Part shown: positions 56,046 to 64,000 of the stretch, in pieces
How positions within the stretch are numbered: the stretch's first letter is position 1
Layout of the letters: each line of letters opens with the position of its first letter
Origin: Nocardia amamiensis NBRC 102102
GTDB taxonomy: Bacteria; Actinomycetota; Actinomycetes; Mycobacteriales; Mycobacteriaceae
Reading direction: 5' to 3'
Length of the DNA stretch: 64,000 nucleotides
NCBI RefSeq assembly: GCF_001612745.1
Contig: NZ_BDBA01000025.1
Coordinates: forward strand, 1-64,000
Position numbers and translations under genes: made by a program
The notes under the pieces: generated by a model
What the model was told of the DNA's origin: nothing
The model's database searches: none
What the model saw: the letters and a program-made list of their open reading frames with translations, nothing else

Positions 56046-56974
56046 CCGCGCAAATCCCGTCCGGTCAGTTCCAGGAAGACGTCTTCGAGACGGCGCTGAT
56101 CGATCCGGATGTCGGTGGCCAGCACGTCCATTCGCGCACACCACGCGGTGACGGTCGCGAGCACCTGCGGAGTGATCTCGCCCTCCACCAGATACGTGCC
56201 CGGCGCGGTTTCCCTGGGCGCGAAGCCTTCCGGCAGCGCCCCCTTCAGCAGGTCCAAGTTCAGTTTGGCCGGCGCGCAGAACCGCAGCTGCCCGGCCGCG
56301 CCATGCGCCGTGACCTCGGCCGGAGTGCCGGAGGCGACGATGCGGCCGTGATCGATGATCACCAGCTGGTCGGCGAGCTGCTCGGCCTCGTCCATCATGT
56401 GTGTGGTCAGCACCACGGTCACGCCATCCCGGCGCAGAGCGTCGATCAGCTCCCAGACCATCAGCCTGGCCTGGGCGTCCAGACCCGCGGTCGGCTCGTC
56501 CAGGAAGACGATCTCCGGCTTGCCCACCAGGGCGCAGGCCAGCGCGAGGCGCTGCTGCTGCCCGCCGGAGAGGCGGCGGTAGGGCGTACGCCGGTTGTCC
56601 TGGAGACCGAGCGTGCGCAGCAGCCAGTCGGGGTCGAGCGGATCGGCGGAGTAGGCGGCCACCAAGTCGAGCATTTCGCCCGCCCGTGCACCGGGATACG
56701 CGCCGCCGCCTTGAAGCATGACGCCGATACGGGGACGAAGCCGTTCGGAATCGGCGACCGGGTCCAGGCCGAGCACTCGCACCACACCCGCGTCCGGCGC
56801 GGCGAACCCCTCGCACATCTCCACCGTTGTGGTCTTGCCCGCCCCGTTCGGACCGAGCAGCGCGAGCACCTGCGCCGGTTCTACGTCGAACGTCAAGCCG
56901 TCCACCGCCGTCGTCTCGCCGAAACGCTTGACGACACCGTCGACACTGACGGCGGGTCCGGAACTTACCGTCAC
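56042..56974 (-). CDS. ABC transporter ATP-binding protein (DrrA-like)
   Basis: 310 residues. Walker A GPNGAGKTTT, Q-loop VMLQGGGAYPGA, signature LSGGQQQRLALA, Walker B EIVFLDEPTAGLD and H-loop LTTHMMDEAEQL are all intact. A C-terminal extension of about 90 residues follows, as in DrrA-type exporter ATPases. The GTG start at 56974 lies exactly at the end of a 77-bp repeat unit, with the stop of a 26-codon frame overlapping as GTGA. Partner of the permease at 55254-56045. Confidence 0.94.
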   Translation of the reverse strand: MTVSSGPAVSVDGVVKRFGETTAVDGLTFDVEPAQVLALLGPNGAGKTTTVEMCEGFAAPDAGVVRVLGLDPVADSERLRPRIGVMLQGGGAYPGARAGEMLDLVAAYSADPLDPDWLLRTLGLQDNRRTPYRRLSGGQQQRLALACALVGKPEIVFLDEPTAGLDAQARLMVWELIDALRRDGVTVVLTTHMMDEAEQLADQLVIIDHGRIVASGTPAEVTAHGAAGQLRFCAPAKLNLDLLKGALPEGFAPRETAPGTYLVEGEITPQVLATVTAWCARMDVLATDIRIDQRRLEDVFLELTGRDLRG

Positions 56975-57051
56975 GACTCCGCCTCGCCGGCGCTCGGCTG
57001 GGTCGCGCCCGCTGGTGCTGTGTTGACGGTTCCCACGCTGCGCACGGTCAC
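56971..57051 (-). CDS. Short repeat-encoded reading frame 2 (26 residues)
   Basis: A complete frame from GTG 57051 to TGA 56971, starting in the stop of frame 1 and ending in the start of the ABC ATPase gene (GTGA at both ends). The product is MTVRSVGTVNTAPAGATQPS then AGEAES. It differs from frame 1 at four amino acids, with one further synonymous change. GGAG lies just before the next start. Whether the peptide is made is unknown; the frame may only keep ribosomes moving into the ABC gene. Confidence 0.4.
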   Translation of the reverse strand: MTVRSVGTVNTAPAGATQPSAGEAES

Positions 57052-57128
57052 GACTCCGCCTCGCCGGCGCTCGGCTGCGTCGCGCCAGTTGGTGCTGTGT
57101 TGATGGTTCCCTCGCTGCGCTCGGTCAC
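57048..57128 (-). CDS. Short repeat-encoded reading frame 1 (26 residues)
   Basis: A complete frame from GTG 57128, which overlaps the mptB stop (GTGA), to TGA 57048, which overlaps the start of frame 2 in the same way. The product is MTERSEGTINTAPTGATQPS then AGEAES. No signal or membrane segment; Thr/Ala/Ser-rich. The exact GTGA fusion at both ends makes a chance reading frame unlikely, but a small protein is not proven. Confidence 0.4.
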   Translation of the reverse strand: MTERSEGTINTAPTGATQPSAGEAES

Positions 57129-58807
57129 GATCTCACACCGTAAGCAGTGGGCACCTGTGACGGAGCCGACACCCCCGCCTGCCCACGCCAGGGCAGCGCG
57201 TTGCGCGTGATCACGATGAACAGCACCCCGACGATCAGGGTGGCGATGGCGGCGCCCACGATCTGGAACACCTCGAGGTTGGCGCCGCGCGGCATCAGGA
57301 TCACGCTCACGACCGCCGAGAACGCCACCGCCGGAACGCGGAACACCGGCCGGGTGGCCCACGCGGCCATCGGCACGATCGCCCACAGCAAATACCACGG
57401 CTGCACCACCGGGAACAGCAGCACGATGGCGCCCAGCGCCACGCCGAGCGCGCCGACCGCGTGCAGCCGCCCCGTGCCGGTGGCCACCAGCATCCGCACC
57501 GTGAAGAAGCCCGCTACCACCGCCGCGATCGGCCGGGTGATGCTCAGCAGCGCGGTGGTGTGGTCGCCGAGTCCGAGCAGGACGCCGCCGAATCCGGTGA
57601 TGATGCCGAGCACGGTCGGCAGCGACATCCAGCTGCGTACCACGCTGGCCGTGTTGAGGGTGTAGATCCAGCCGAAGCCGAGCCCACTGACCGAACTGAT
57701 GAAAAGCGTTGTGCCGAGGGCGATCGCGCCCAGCATGGCGGCCGCGATGGCGACGGTGCGCAGCGTGGCGCCCCAGCGCCGGGCCAGCGCCATCCCGACG
57801 AAACCGAGCGCGATGATCGAGGTGAACTTGATCGTCGAGGAGAGCGTGATGATCACCGCGCCGCTGGTCAGCCAGGCGTAGGCGCGGCCGTCGAACGGGT
57901 GGGTGTCCTCGATCGCGCGCAGGCAGAGCTCGAGTCCGGCCAGCATCAGCCCGAGCATGAGCGCGTCATTGTGCACGCCGCCGACCAGGTGGAACAGCAC
58001 CAGCGGATTGGCCGCGCCGAGCCACAGCGCGCTCACCGGCGCGACGCCGCAGCGCACCGACAGCCGCGGCAGCGCCCAGACGATCAGCGCGACTCCACCC
58101 AGCGCCAGCAGCCGGTGCACCCAGACGCCCGCGATGATGTTGTCGCCGGTGAGTTCGGCGATTCCGCGACCGATCCAGAGGAACAGCGGCCCGTAAGGCG
58201 CGGGAGTATCACGCCAGATTGTCGGAACGTTGTTGGTGAGGACGTTGTCGATCCCCAAACCAGCGACCGGCCCCTCCTCATAGGGATCGATGCCGCGCGC
58301 GGCGATCTCGCTCTGCGCCAGGTAGGAGTACACGTCGTTGCTGAAAAGCGGCGGCGCCACGCTGAGCGGGATGATCCACAGCAACAGCGTGCGGTCCAGC
58401 TGCGAGCGGGTCAGCCGGTGGATGGGGGAGCCGCCGATGCCGCCCACCGCGAACCGCCCCAGCAGCAGCCAGGCCAGCACCACCACGACGGTGCCGGTCA
58501 TGCACATGGCCAGCGAGCCGGTGTGCGCGCGGGCGAAGATGCCGAGCACGCGGACGCCGGAGGTCGGGTTCTGGTGCACCGGCTGCGCGCCGATGCCGAG
58601 CGCGCTGATCGCCATCAGCACCGTGCCCGTCGCGCCCATCAGGCGGATCCGGTCCAGCTGCGCCAGCTCTTTGCGATCGAGACCGGGGACTTCCGATTCG
58701 TCCCGATGCAGCACCGCGATGGTGTGATCGGGCGTGGGCACATCGAGTCCGAGTGCCCGGCGCCCGAACGCCAGTGTCCTGCGCCGCGCGCCCTCCAGTA
58801 CCGCCAC
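57125..58807 (-). CDS. mptB: Polyprenol-phosphomannose-dependent alpha-1,6-mannosyltransferase MptB
   Basis: Membrane GT-C glycosyltransferase that starts the alpha-1,6-mannan core of lipomannan-type lipoglycans. 560 residues with about 13-15 membrane helices. The GT-C acidic loop reads PPLFSNDVYSYLAQSEIAA, followed by GIDPYEEGP and DTPAPYGPLFLWIGRGI, and the middle has GGVHNDALMLGLMLAGLEL. GTG 58807 is 7 nt after TAGGCT (58815-58820 on the plus strand as AGCCTA), so the transcript is probably leaderless. Corresponds to Rv1459c, next to sufR as here. Confidence 0.93.
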   Translation of the reverse strand: MAVLEGARRRTLAFGRRALGLDVPTPDHTIAVLHRDESEVPGLDRKELAQLDRIRLMGATGTVLMAISALGIGAQPVHQNPTSGVRVLGIFARAHTGSLAMCMTGTVVVVLAWLLLGRFAVGGIGGSPIHRLTRSQLDRTLLLWIIPLSVAPPLFSNDVYSYLAQSEIAARGIDPYEEGPVAGLGIDNVLTNNVPTIWRDTPAPYGPLFLWIGRGIAELTGDNIIAGVWVHRLLALGGVALIVWALPRLSVRCGVAPVSALWLGAANPLVLFHLVGGVHNDALMLGLMLAGLELCLRAIEDTHPFDGRAYAWLTSGAVIITLSSTIKFTSIIALGFVGMALARRWGATLRTVAIAAAMLGAIALGTTLFISSVSGLGFGWIYTLNTASVVRSWMSLPTVLGIITGFGGVLLGLGDHTTALLSITRPIAAVVAGFFTVRMLVATGTGRLHAVGALGVALGAIVLLFPVVQPWYLLWAIVPMAAWATRPVFRVPAVAFSAVVSVILMPRGANLEVFQIVGAAIATLIVGVLFIVITRNALPWRGQAGVSAPSQVPTAYGVRS

Positions 58808-58814
58808 GAGACGA

Positions 58815-58820
58815 AGCCTA
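58815..58820 (-). promoter_or_regulatory. -10 box (TAGGCT) for leaderless mptB
   Basis: On the minus strand TAGGCT ends 7 nt before the mptB GTG at 58807. Confidence 0.55.
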
Positions 58821-58901
58821 GTTCGCGTGGCGGTCGCGCACGGCGAACGGGCACCGCTCGTTCCGATCGGACCTCTCCCGTTCGCGGGGGACAATCGACG
58901 C

Positions 58902-59564
58902 ATGGTTTCGGAGTCCAGGCGGCGTATCGAGGTCGCCGCGTGCGGGCTGCTGGCGCGGCACGGGTATCACGGGTTCGGGCTGAAGGCGCTGAGCGAAGCG
59001 GCCGAACTGCCGTACGGCTCGATCTACCACCACTTCCCCGGCGGCAAGGAGGAGATCGCGGTCGCCGCGATCACCGGGACGGGGGTGTTGACCGGCCGGA
59101 TGATCCGGCAGGCTCCGAGTGACGTGTTCGCCACCATGGCGACGCTGTTCGAATTCATGGTCGCCAAGCTGGCGGACTCGGACTGGACCGACGGGTGCCC
59201 GATCGGCACGCCCGCGCTGGACGGCGGCAGCGACGTCGACGCGGTGCGCTCGGCCTGCGTATCCGCCTTCGACACCATGGAGCACGCTTTCGCCGGGCTG
59301 CTCACCGAGCTGGGCCTGCGCGAGGAAGATGCCGCGGCGTTGGCCACGACCGTGGTCGCCGCCTACGAGGGCGCCACGATTCTGGCCCGGATCAGGCAAT
59401 CCGACGCGCCGTTGCGGACCGTGGCGGATTCCATGGAGCGGCTGATCCGGTGGACGTTTGCCGCGAGCAGCGCCGGGTCCGCGCCGGGCGATGCGTCCGG
59501 GGCGCATCCGTCGGCCGCCGGAAGCACTTCGGAAATGCCGTTCGAGCAGGGCGATTCGGCGTAA
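58902..59564 (+). CDS. TetR-family regulator (LmrA/YxaF-like)
   Basis: 220 residues. N-terminal helix-turn-helix VAACGLLARHGYHGFGLKAL and ELPYGSIYHHFPGGKEEIAVAA, followed by the ligand domain with GCPIGTPALDGGSDVDAVR and VVAAYEGATILARI, typical of the LmrA/YxaF subgroup (TetR_C_6). GACAAT at 58890-58895 lies 6 nt before the ATG, again a leaderless arrangement. The alcohol dehydrogenase gene follows after 39 bp, in which a perfect inverted repeat is found, so this protein probably represses that gene. Confidence 0.9.
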   Translation: MVSESRRRIEVAACGLLARHGYHGFGLKALSEAAELPYGSIYHHFPGGKEEIAVAAITGTGVLTGRMIRQAPSDVFATMATLFEFMVAKLADSDWTDGCPIGTPALDGGSDVDAVRSACVSAFDTMEHAFAGLLTELGLREEDAAALATTVVAAYEGATILARIRQSDAPLRTVADSMERLIRWTFAASSAGSAPGDASGAHPSAAGSTSEMPFEQGDSA

Positions 59565-59582
59565 AGCCTTGATTAGAAAGAA

Positions 59583-59603
59583 CGTTCTAGCGACACTAGA
59601 ACG
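59583..59603. promoter_or_regulatory. TetR operator candidate CGTTCTAG-N5-CTAGAACG
   Basis: Perfect eight-base arms CGTTCTAG (59583-59590) and CTAGAACG (59596-59603) with spacer CGACA. It directly abuts the dehydrogenase ATG at 59604. A second palindrome AGAACGTTCT (59579-59588) overlaps the left arm. Confidence 0.75.
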
Positions 59604-60623
59604 ATGAAGCGTCTGATGCTCACCGGTCCTGGCGAACTGCGTTGGGAAGAACACCCGGAACCCGAACTGAGCGGCCCTGGCCAGGCATTGGTGCGGCCGG
59701 TCGCGCTGGCCACCTGCGACATCGATCCTGCTGTCCTGCGCGGAGCGTTCCCGCTGGCCGGGCCGTACCCGTTCGGGCACGAGGGCGTCGCCGAGGTGGT
59801 CGCGGTCGGGCCGGAGGTCCGCAGCGTCGCCGTGGGCGATCGTGCCGTCGTGCCCTTCCAGATCTCCTGCGGCAGTTGCCGGTCGTGCACGCGGGGCCGG
59901 ACCGGGAACTGCGGCAGCCATCCACCGCTGTCCACTTTCGGGCTGGGCGCCATGGGCGGGCTGGACTGGGGCGGGTTGTGGGCCGACCTGGCCCTGGTGC
60001 CCCACGCCGACGCCATGCTCGTGCCGCTGCCGTCCGGCGTCGATCCGGTCGCCGTGGCCAGCGCCAGCGACAACATCCCCGATGCCTATCGCTCCGTCGG
60101 ACCCCAACTCGCCGCCGATCCGGGCGCTGAAGTCCTCGTGATCGGCGGCCCCGCCGCCCCCTCCATCGGACTGTATGCCGCCGGGCTCGCGGTCGCGCTC
60201 GGCTCCGCTCGCGTCGTCTATCTCGATGACTCCGCGGAGCGGTTGGCGATCGCGAACTCGCTCGGCGCGGAGGCGATCGAGGGGCCGCGAGATGCTCGTG
60301 TCGGCCGGTTCCCGGTCATCGTGGAGGCGGCGGGCGGAGCTATGGCGCTGCGCGCGGCGATCGACGCGACCGCCTACGACGGCTGGTGCACCAGCGTCAG
60401 CGTCCAATTGCAGGACGTCGCCCTGCCGATCCTCGGCATGTACACCCGCTGCTGCACCTTCCACACCGGCCGCGCGCACGTCCGTCCGGTCATTCCGGCG
60501 GTCCTCGATCTGGTATCCGCGGGCCGCTTCGATCCGGCGCTCGTCACGACCGCCACGGTCGCGTGGGACGAAGCCGTGGACGCGCTTTTGGAGACGCCGA
60601 TGAAGCTGGTCGCCGTGCGGTGA
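59604..60623 (+). CDS. Zinc-dependent alcohol dehydrogenase-like protein
   Basis: 339-residue medium-chain dehydrogenase. GHEGVAEVVAVGPEV carries the catalytic-zinc His/Glu and ATCDID the catalytic cysteine. The structural zinc site is the four-cysteine cluster in ISCGSCRSCTRGRTGNC. The coenzyme fold is VLVIGGPAAPSIGLYAAGLA, a weakened GxGxxG. Substrate unknown; expression should be controlled by the adjacent TetR through the operator at its start codon. There is no separate ribosome-binding site because the operator occupies that position. Confidence 0.87.
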   Translation: MKRLMLTGPGELRWEEHPEPELSGPGQALVRPVALATCDIDPAVLRGAFPLAGPYPFGHEGVAEVVAVGPEVRSVAVGDRAVVPFQISCGSCRSCTRGRTGNCGSHPPLSTFGLGAMGGLDWGGLWADLALVPHADAMLVPLPSGVDPVAVASASDNIPDAYRSVGPQLAADPGAEVLVIGGPAAPSIGLYAAGLAVALGSARVVYLDDSAERLAIANSLGAEAIEGPRDARVGRFPVIVEAAGGAMALRAAIDATAYDGWCTSVSVQLQDVALPILGMYTRCCTFHTGRAHVRPVIPAVLDLVSAGRFDPALVTTATVAWDEAVDALLETPMKLVAVR

Positions 60624-60889
60624 ACGCCGCTTGTGACCAATCGCACTCCATTCGCGCATCACCGCGCCGGATACCGGTCCGGTCGCGCTCGCCCTCGGCG
60701 ATGACCGGTCGGCGTTCGCCGACGGATTTCGTTCAGCACTACCTATCCGCAGGTCAGCGGGCGGAAAGCGGGCGCAGGTGGCGGGTCGGCAGCCCTCCTG
60801 TACGGACGCTCGGCGCAGCAGAATTCGCGCAGGTCAGTCGGGTGGCGAACTCAGGGGACCCTTATTAGATTTCGGGAACGAATTCCGCC

Positions 60890-60904
60890 ACACTGATGTT
60901 GTGA
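60890..60904. promoter_or_regulatory. SufR operator ACACT-GATGT-TGTGA over the sufR start codon
   Basis: The sequence is exactly ACACT-N5-TGTGA, the inverted repeat described for mycobacterial SufR. The right half includes the GTG start (60901-60903). A TATTAGAT -10-like element at 60863-60870 lies 20-30 bp upstream, so bound SufR would block initiation at the suf operon. Confidence 0.75.
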
Positions 60905-61710
60905 AAACCGTGGGTTTGCGGACAGACGACACAGGAACCGGTCGCCGGGCCGGTGCCGGGTCGGTCGCTGCTCCCGCGACGGTCGGCGGCGAGGGACATA
61001 CCCGTGCGGCCATCGTCCAGTTGCTGCTGGAGGAAGGGCCGATCACCGCGACCGCCATCGGGAACCGGCTGGGCCTGGCCCCGGCGGGGGTGCGCAGGCA
61101 CCTGGAAGCCCTGATCGAGTCCGGTCAGGCACGAGCCAGCCGGTCGGCGCCGTGGCAGCAGAAGGGCCGCGGCCGCCCGGCCAAGCAATACCAGCTCACC
61201 GCGGCGGGCCGAGGCAAATTGGGCCACGCCTACGACGATCTGGCTGGAGCGGCCATGCGGCAGCTCGGCAAGATCGGCGGCGAACAGGCCATCACCGAGT
61301 TCGCCCGCCAGCGGGCACGCACTATCGTGGCCGGGATCGAACCGGTCGAGGAGCACACCCCGGAGCAGACCGAGGCCAAGGCCGAGGAGATCGCCGAAGC
61401 GTTCACCGACGCCGGTTTCGCCGCCACCACCCGCAAGGTGGGTGCGGGCGTGCAGATCTGCCAGCACCACTGCCCGGTCTCGCACGTCGCCGAGGAGTTC
61501 CCGCAGCTGTGCGCGGCTGAACTCGAGGCGTTCCGCGAGTTGCTCGGCACGCACGTGCAGCGGCTGGCGACGATCGCCAACGGCGACTGCGCGTGCACCA
61601 CGCACGTGCCGCTGGTGGTGCCACCGGTAGCCCACACCACAACGTCAGCACAAACCGCTGCACAGCCCGCAGCGGTACGAACGAACGACTCCGGAAGGAG
61701 TGCCGAATGA
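60901..61710 (+). CDS. sufR: Iron-sulfur cluster biogenesis repressor SufR
   Basis: 269-residue ArsR/DeoR-like winged-helix repressor (Rv1460 type). The DNA-binding part is [20 protein letters not shown], then [19 protein letters not shown]. The C-terminal cluster-binding cysteines are in [18 protein letters not shown] and NGDCACTTH. Cluster loss should release the promoter. The GTG start lies in its own operator. The stop overlaps sufB by ATGA, so it is the first gene of the suf operon. Confidence 0.94.
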   Translation: MKTVGLRTDDTGTGRRAGAGSVAAPATVGGEGHTRAAIVQLLLEEGPITATAIGNRLGLAPAGVRRHLEALIESGQARASRSAPWQQKGRGRPAKQYQLTAAGRGKLGHAYDDLAGAAMRQLGKIGGEQAITEFARQRARTIVAGIEPVEEHTPEQTEAKAEEIAEAFTDAGFAATTRKVGAGVQICQHHCPVSHVAEEFPQLCAAELEAFRELLGTHVQRLATIANGDCACTTHVPLVVPPVAHTTTSAQTAAQPAAVRTNDSGRSAE

Positions 61711-63143
61711 CGACGACCACCGACCAGGTGCAACCGCTCACTCAGGAAGAGGCCATCGCCTCGCTGGGCAAATACGGTTACGGCTGGGCCGATTCGGATG
61801 TGGCCGGCGCCAGCGCGCAACGAGGTCTGTCCGAGGCGGTTGTCCGCGACATCTCGGCGAAGAAGAACGAGCCGCAGTGGATGCTCGACCAGCGGCTCAA
61901 GGCGCTGCGCATCTTCGATCGCAAGCCGATGCCGGTTTGGGGCTCCAATCTCGAGGGCATCGACTTCGACAACATCAAGTACTTCGTGCGCTCGACCGAG
62001 AAGCAGGCCGCGTCCTGGGACGAGCTGCCCGAGGACATCAAGAACACCTACGACAAGCTGGGCATCCCGGAGGCGGAGAAGCAGCGGCTGGTCGCCGGTG
62101 TCGCCGCGCAATACGAGTCCGAGGTCGTCTACCACCAGATCCGCGAGGACCTGGAGGCCCAGGGCGTGATCTTCCTGGACACCGACACCGGTCTCAAGGA
62201 GCACCCGGAGATCTTCCAGCAGTACTTCGGCTCGGTGATCCCCGCAGGCGACAACAAGTTCTCGGCGCTGAACACCTCGGTGTGGTCGGGTGGCTCGTTC
62301 ATCTACGTGCCCCCTGGCGTGCACGTCGACATCCCGCTGCAGGCCTACTTCCGGATCAATACCGAGAACATGGGCCAGTTCGAGCGCACGCTGATCATCG
62401 TCGACGAGGGCGCCTACGTGCACTACGTCGAGGGCTGCACGGCGCCGATCTACAAGTCGGACTCGCTGCACTCCGCGGTGGTGGAGATCATCGTGAAGAA
62501 GGGCGGGCGCTGCCGCTACACCACCATCCAGAACTGGTCGAACAACGTCTACAACCTGGTCACCAAGCGGGCCAAGGCGGAGGCGGGCGCGACCATGGAG
62601 TGGATCGACGGCAACATCGGCTCCAAGGTCACCATGAAGTACCCCGCGGTCTGGATGACCGGCGAGTACGCCAAGGGCGAGGTGCTCTCGGTGGCCTTCG
62701 CCGGTGAAGGCCAGCACCAGGACACCGGCGCGAAGATGCTGCACCTGGCCCCGCACACCTCCTCGACCATCGTGTCGAAGTCGGTGGCGCGCGGCGGCGG
62801 CCGGGCTTCTTACCGCGGCCTGGTGCAGGTGAACAAGGGCGCGCACGGTTCGAAGTCCACGGTGAAGTGCGACGCGCTACTGGTCGACACGATCAGCCGC
62901 TCCGACACCTACCCCTACGTCGACATCCGCGAGGACGACGTGACCATGGGTCACGAGGCGACTGTCTCCAAGGTCTCCGAGGACCAGCTGTTCTACCTGA
63001 TGAGCCGCGGCCTCACCGAGGACGAGGCGATGGCCATGGTGGTGCGCGGCTTCGTCGAGCCGATCGCCAAGGAACTGCCCATGGAGTACGCGCTCGAACT
63101 CAACCGCCTGATCGAACTGCAGATGGAAGGAGCCGTCGGCTGA
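61707..63143 (+). CDS. sufB: Fe-S cluster assembly scaffold protein SufB
   Basis: 478 residues, the core of the SufBCD scaffold on which new clusters form. Typical segments are [12 protein letters not shown] at the start, [40 protein letters not shown] with the key cysteine, [12 protein letters not shown] and [19 protein letters not shown]. Unlike the M. tuberculosis gene it has no intein: the conserved strands run through without interruption. Overlaps sufR and sufD by ATGA-type junctions. Confidence 0.97.
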   Translation: MTTTTDQVQPLTQEEAIASLGKYGYGWADSDVAGASAQRGLSEAVVRDISAKKNEPQWMLDQRLKALRIFDRKPMPVWGSNLEGIDFDNIKYFVRSTEKQAASWDELPEDIKNTYDKLGIPEAEKQRLVAGVAAQYESEVVYHQIREDLEAQGVIFLDTDTGLKEHPEIFQQYFGSVIPAGDNKFSALNTSVWSGGSFIYVPPGVHVDIPLQAYFRINTENMGQFERTLIIVDEGAYVHYVEGCTAPIYKSDSLHSAVVEIIVKKGGRCRYTTIQNWSNNVYNLVTKRAKAEAGATMEWIDGNIGSKVTMKYPAVWMTGEYAKGEVLSVAFAGEGQHQDTGAKMLHLAPHTSSTIVSKSVARGGGRASYRGLVQVNKGAHGSKSTVKCDALLVDTISRSDTYPYVDIREDDVTMGHEATVSKVSEDQLFYLMSRGLTEDEAMAMVVRGFVEPIAKELPMEYALELNRLIELQMEGAVG

Positions 63144-64000
63144 TGGCCGTGGAGAACGTTGCCGAAGCCGCTGAGGCTCGTACCCCCGCGATCAACAAGG
63201 GCGAGGTCTTCACCTCGTTCGACGTGAACGCCTTCGAGGTGCCCTCCGCCAAGGACGAGGCGTGGCGGTTCACGCCGCTGCGCCGCCTGCGCGGACTGCA
63301 GGACGGCACCGCGGCCGGCGACGGCCGCGCGACCGTCGAGGTCGCAGCCGTCGACGGCGTCACGGTGGAGACGGTCGATCGCGCCGACGCCCGGCTGGGC
63401 GAGGGCGGCGTCCCGTCGGATCGTGTTGCCGCGCAAGCCTACTCGGGCTTCGAGCAGGCGACGGTCGTGTCGGTCGGCAAAGAGATCGAGGTCGCCGAGC
63501 CGGTGACCGTCACGATCACCGGCCCCGGCGAGGGCAAGACCGCCTACGGGCACCTGCAGATCCGCCTGGACCGCTTCGCGAAGGCCACCGTGGTCATCGA
63601 TCAGCGCGGCAGCGGAACCTACGCCGAGAACGTGGAATTCGTGCTCGGCGACTCCGCCAAACTGACCGTCGTCGCGGTGCAGGACTGGGCCGACGACGCC
63701 GTCCACGTCACCGCGCACCACGCCGAACTCGGCCGCGACGCCACCCTGCGGCACACCTCGGTCACCCTCGGCGGCGACTTGGTGCGCCTGACCGGCAACG
63801 TCCGCTACGCGGGCCCCGGCGGCGACGCCGAACTGCTCGGTCTCTACTTCGCCGACGCCGGCCAGCACTTCGAACAGCGCCTGCTCGTCGACCACGCGGT
63901 GCCGAACTGCAAGTCGAACGTGCTGTACAAGGGTGCGCTGCAAGGCGATCCGCAGTCGCCCAAGGGCGATGCCCGCACCGTGTGGGTGGGCGACGTGCTC
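63143..64000 (+). CDS. sufD: Fe-S cluster assembly protein SufD (5' part, runs off window)
   Basis: The first 286 codons of sufD are inside the window. The N-terminus has DEAWRFTPLRRLRGL, the typical SufD entry. The beta-helix begins near residue 100, and the end shows LLGLYFADAGQHFEQRLLVD followed by HAVPNCKSNVLYKGAL with the conserved histidine region. Starts inside the sufB stop. The rest of sufD and probably sufC and sufS lie beyond the edge. Confidence 0.95.
   Translation, partial: MAVENVAEAAEARTPAINKGEVFTSFDVNAFEVPSAKDEAWRFTPLRRLRGLQDGTAAGDGRATVEVAAVDGVTVETVDRADARLGEGGVPSDRVAAQAYSGFEQATVVSVGKEIEVAEPVTVTITGPGEGKTAYGHLQIRLDRFAKATVVIDQRGSGTYAENVEFVLGDSAKLTVVAVQDWADDAVHVTAHHAELGRDATLRHTSVTLGGDLVRLTGNVRYAGPGGDAELLGLYFADAGQHFEQRLLVDHAVPNCKSNVLYKGALQGDPQSPKGDARTVWVGDVL

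Larger units (their letters stand above)
56971..57130. repeat. Two tandem 77-bp units plus a 7-bp third start
   Basis: Units begin GTCACGACTCCGCCTCGCCG at 56970 and 57047. The third GTCACGA begins at 57124 inside the mptB stop. The two copies differ at only a few bases. Deleting both units would restore a direct mptB/ABC overlap of the GTGA type. The 29-bp end recurs at 28671-28699. Confidence 0.85.

Noticed and set aside
56971..57130. Terminator or attenuator between mptB and the ABC genes
   Set aside because: No strong hairpin with a T run is visible; the continuous GTGA coupling argues against a transcription stop.
61707..63143. Intein in SufB, as in M. tuberculosis
   Set aside because: Conserved SufB segments are continuous over 478 residues with no insertion.

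Overview
The window is high-GC actinobacterial DNA, most likely from a Nocardia or a close mycolate-forming relative. Start codons are often GTG, operons are tightly overlapped (ATGA/GTGA junctions), and many genes look leaderless. The gene order follows the Mycobacterium tuberculosis block Rv1406-Rv1462 (fmt, rsmB, rpe, ribE/ribBA/ribH, uvrC-rapZ-yvcK-whiA, gap-pgk-tpiA, secG, zwf-opcA-pgl with tal and tkt, ctaB, qor, ctaA, ABC transporter, mptB, sufR-sufB-sufD), interrupted by lineage-specific genes. No tRNA, rRNA, insertion sequence or CRISPR array was seen.

Layout. 1-1147: the 5' part of a CtpI-like P-type ATPase gene and a small companion gene (minus strand). 1536-5167: def-fmt-rsmB and a YjbR-like gene. 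5174-6492: a SigF-type sigma factor with its anti-sigma factor (minus), divergent from rpe. 7219-8321: a Nocardia-type orphan protein and a 632-bp AT-richer gap. 8322-11287: riboflavin genes ribE, ribBA and ribH plus a PH-like membrane protein. 11372-15250: acetyltransferase, lipoprotein gamma-glutamyltransferase, HAD protein, small membrane protein. 15298-20417: uvrC, rapZ, yvcK, whiA. 20605-23632: gap-pgk-tpiA, closed by a strong hairpin. 23709-27729: META lipoprotein, an EamA exporter behind a possible cysteine attenuator, an MFS exporter, secG. 27826-33961: SDR, epoxide hydrolase, two small proteins, a long degenerate repeat array, and a fused alpha/beta 2-oxoacid dehydrogenase E1. 34058-40593: the pentose phosphate operon tkt-tal-zwf-opcA-pgl (minus). 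41348-46447: ctaB, a broken monooxygenase gene, a secreted protein, qor and a secreted cyclohexadienyl dehydratase-like protein. 46568-53010: an accessory stretch with a flavoprotein, a VOC protein, a kinase-like/HTH pair divergent from three small genes, a broken HAD gene and a universal stress protein. 53205-58807: proline iminopeptidase, ctaA, an ABC exporter and mptB. 58902-60623: a TetR regulator and the alcohol dehydrogenase it probably controls. 60901-64000: the suf operon, running off the window.

How the genes work together. tkt, tal, zwf, opcA and pgl form one transcription unit for NADPH and pentoses, and gap-pgk-tpiA covers lower glycolysis. ctaB and ctaA make heme O and heme A for cytochrome aa3 oxidase. 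sufR probably represses itself and sufBD through an ACACT-N5-TGTGA site over its own start codon.

The most unusual features are repeats. Between mptB and the ABC ATPase gene lie two tandem 77-bp units. Each is a complete 26-codon GTG-to-TGA reading frame, joined by GTGA overlaps, so the chain mptB, sORF, sORF, ABC gene is unbroken. Part of this unit recurs at the start codon of the SDR gene. A related GCCGAGCG/GCGAGG-type repeat recurs near 8.2 kb, 30.5-30.7 kb and as an array of about ten units at 31.3-31.7 kb, where it supplies gene ends and stop codons. At least ten genes also have a TANNNT box 6-8 nt before the start codon, the pattern expected for leaderless transcription.
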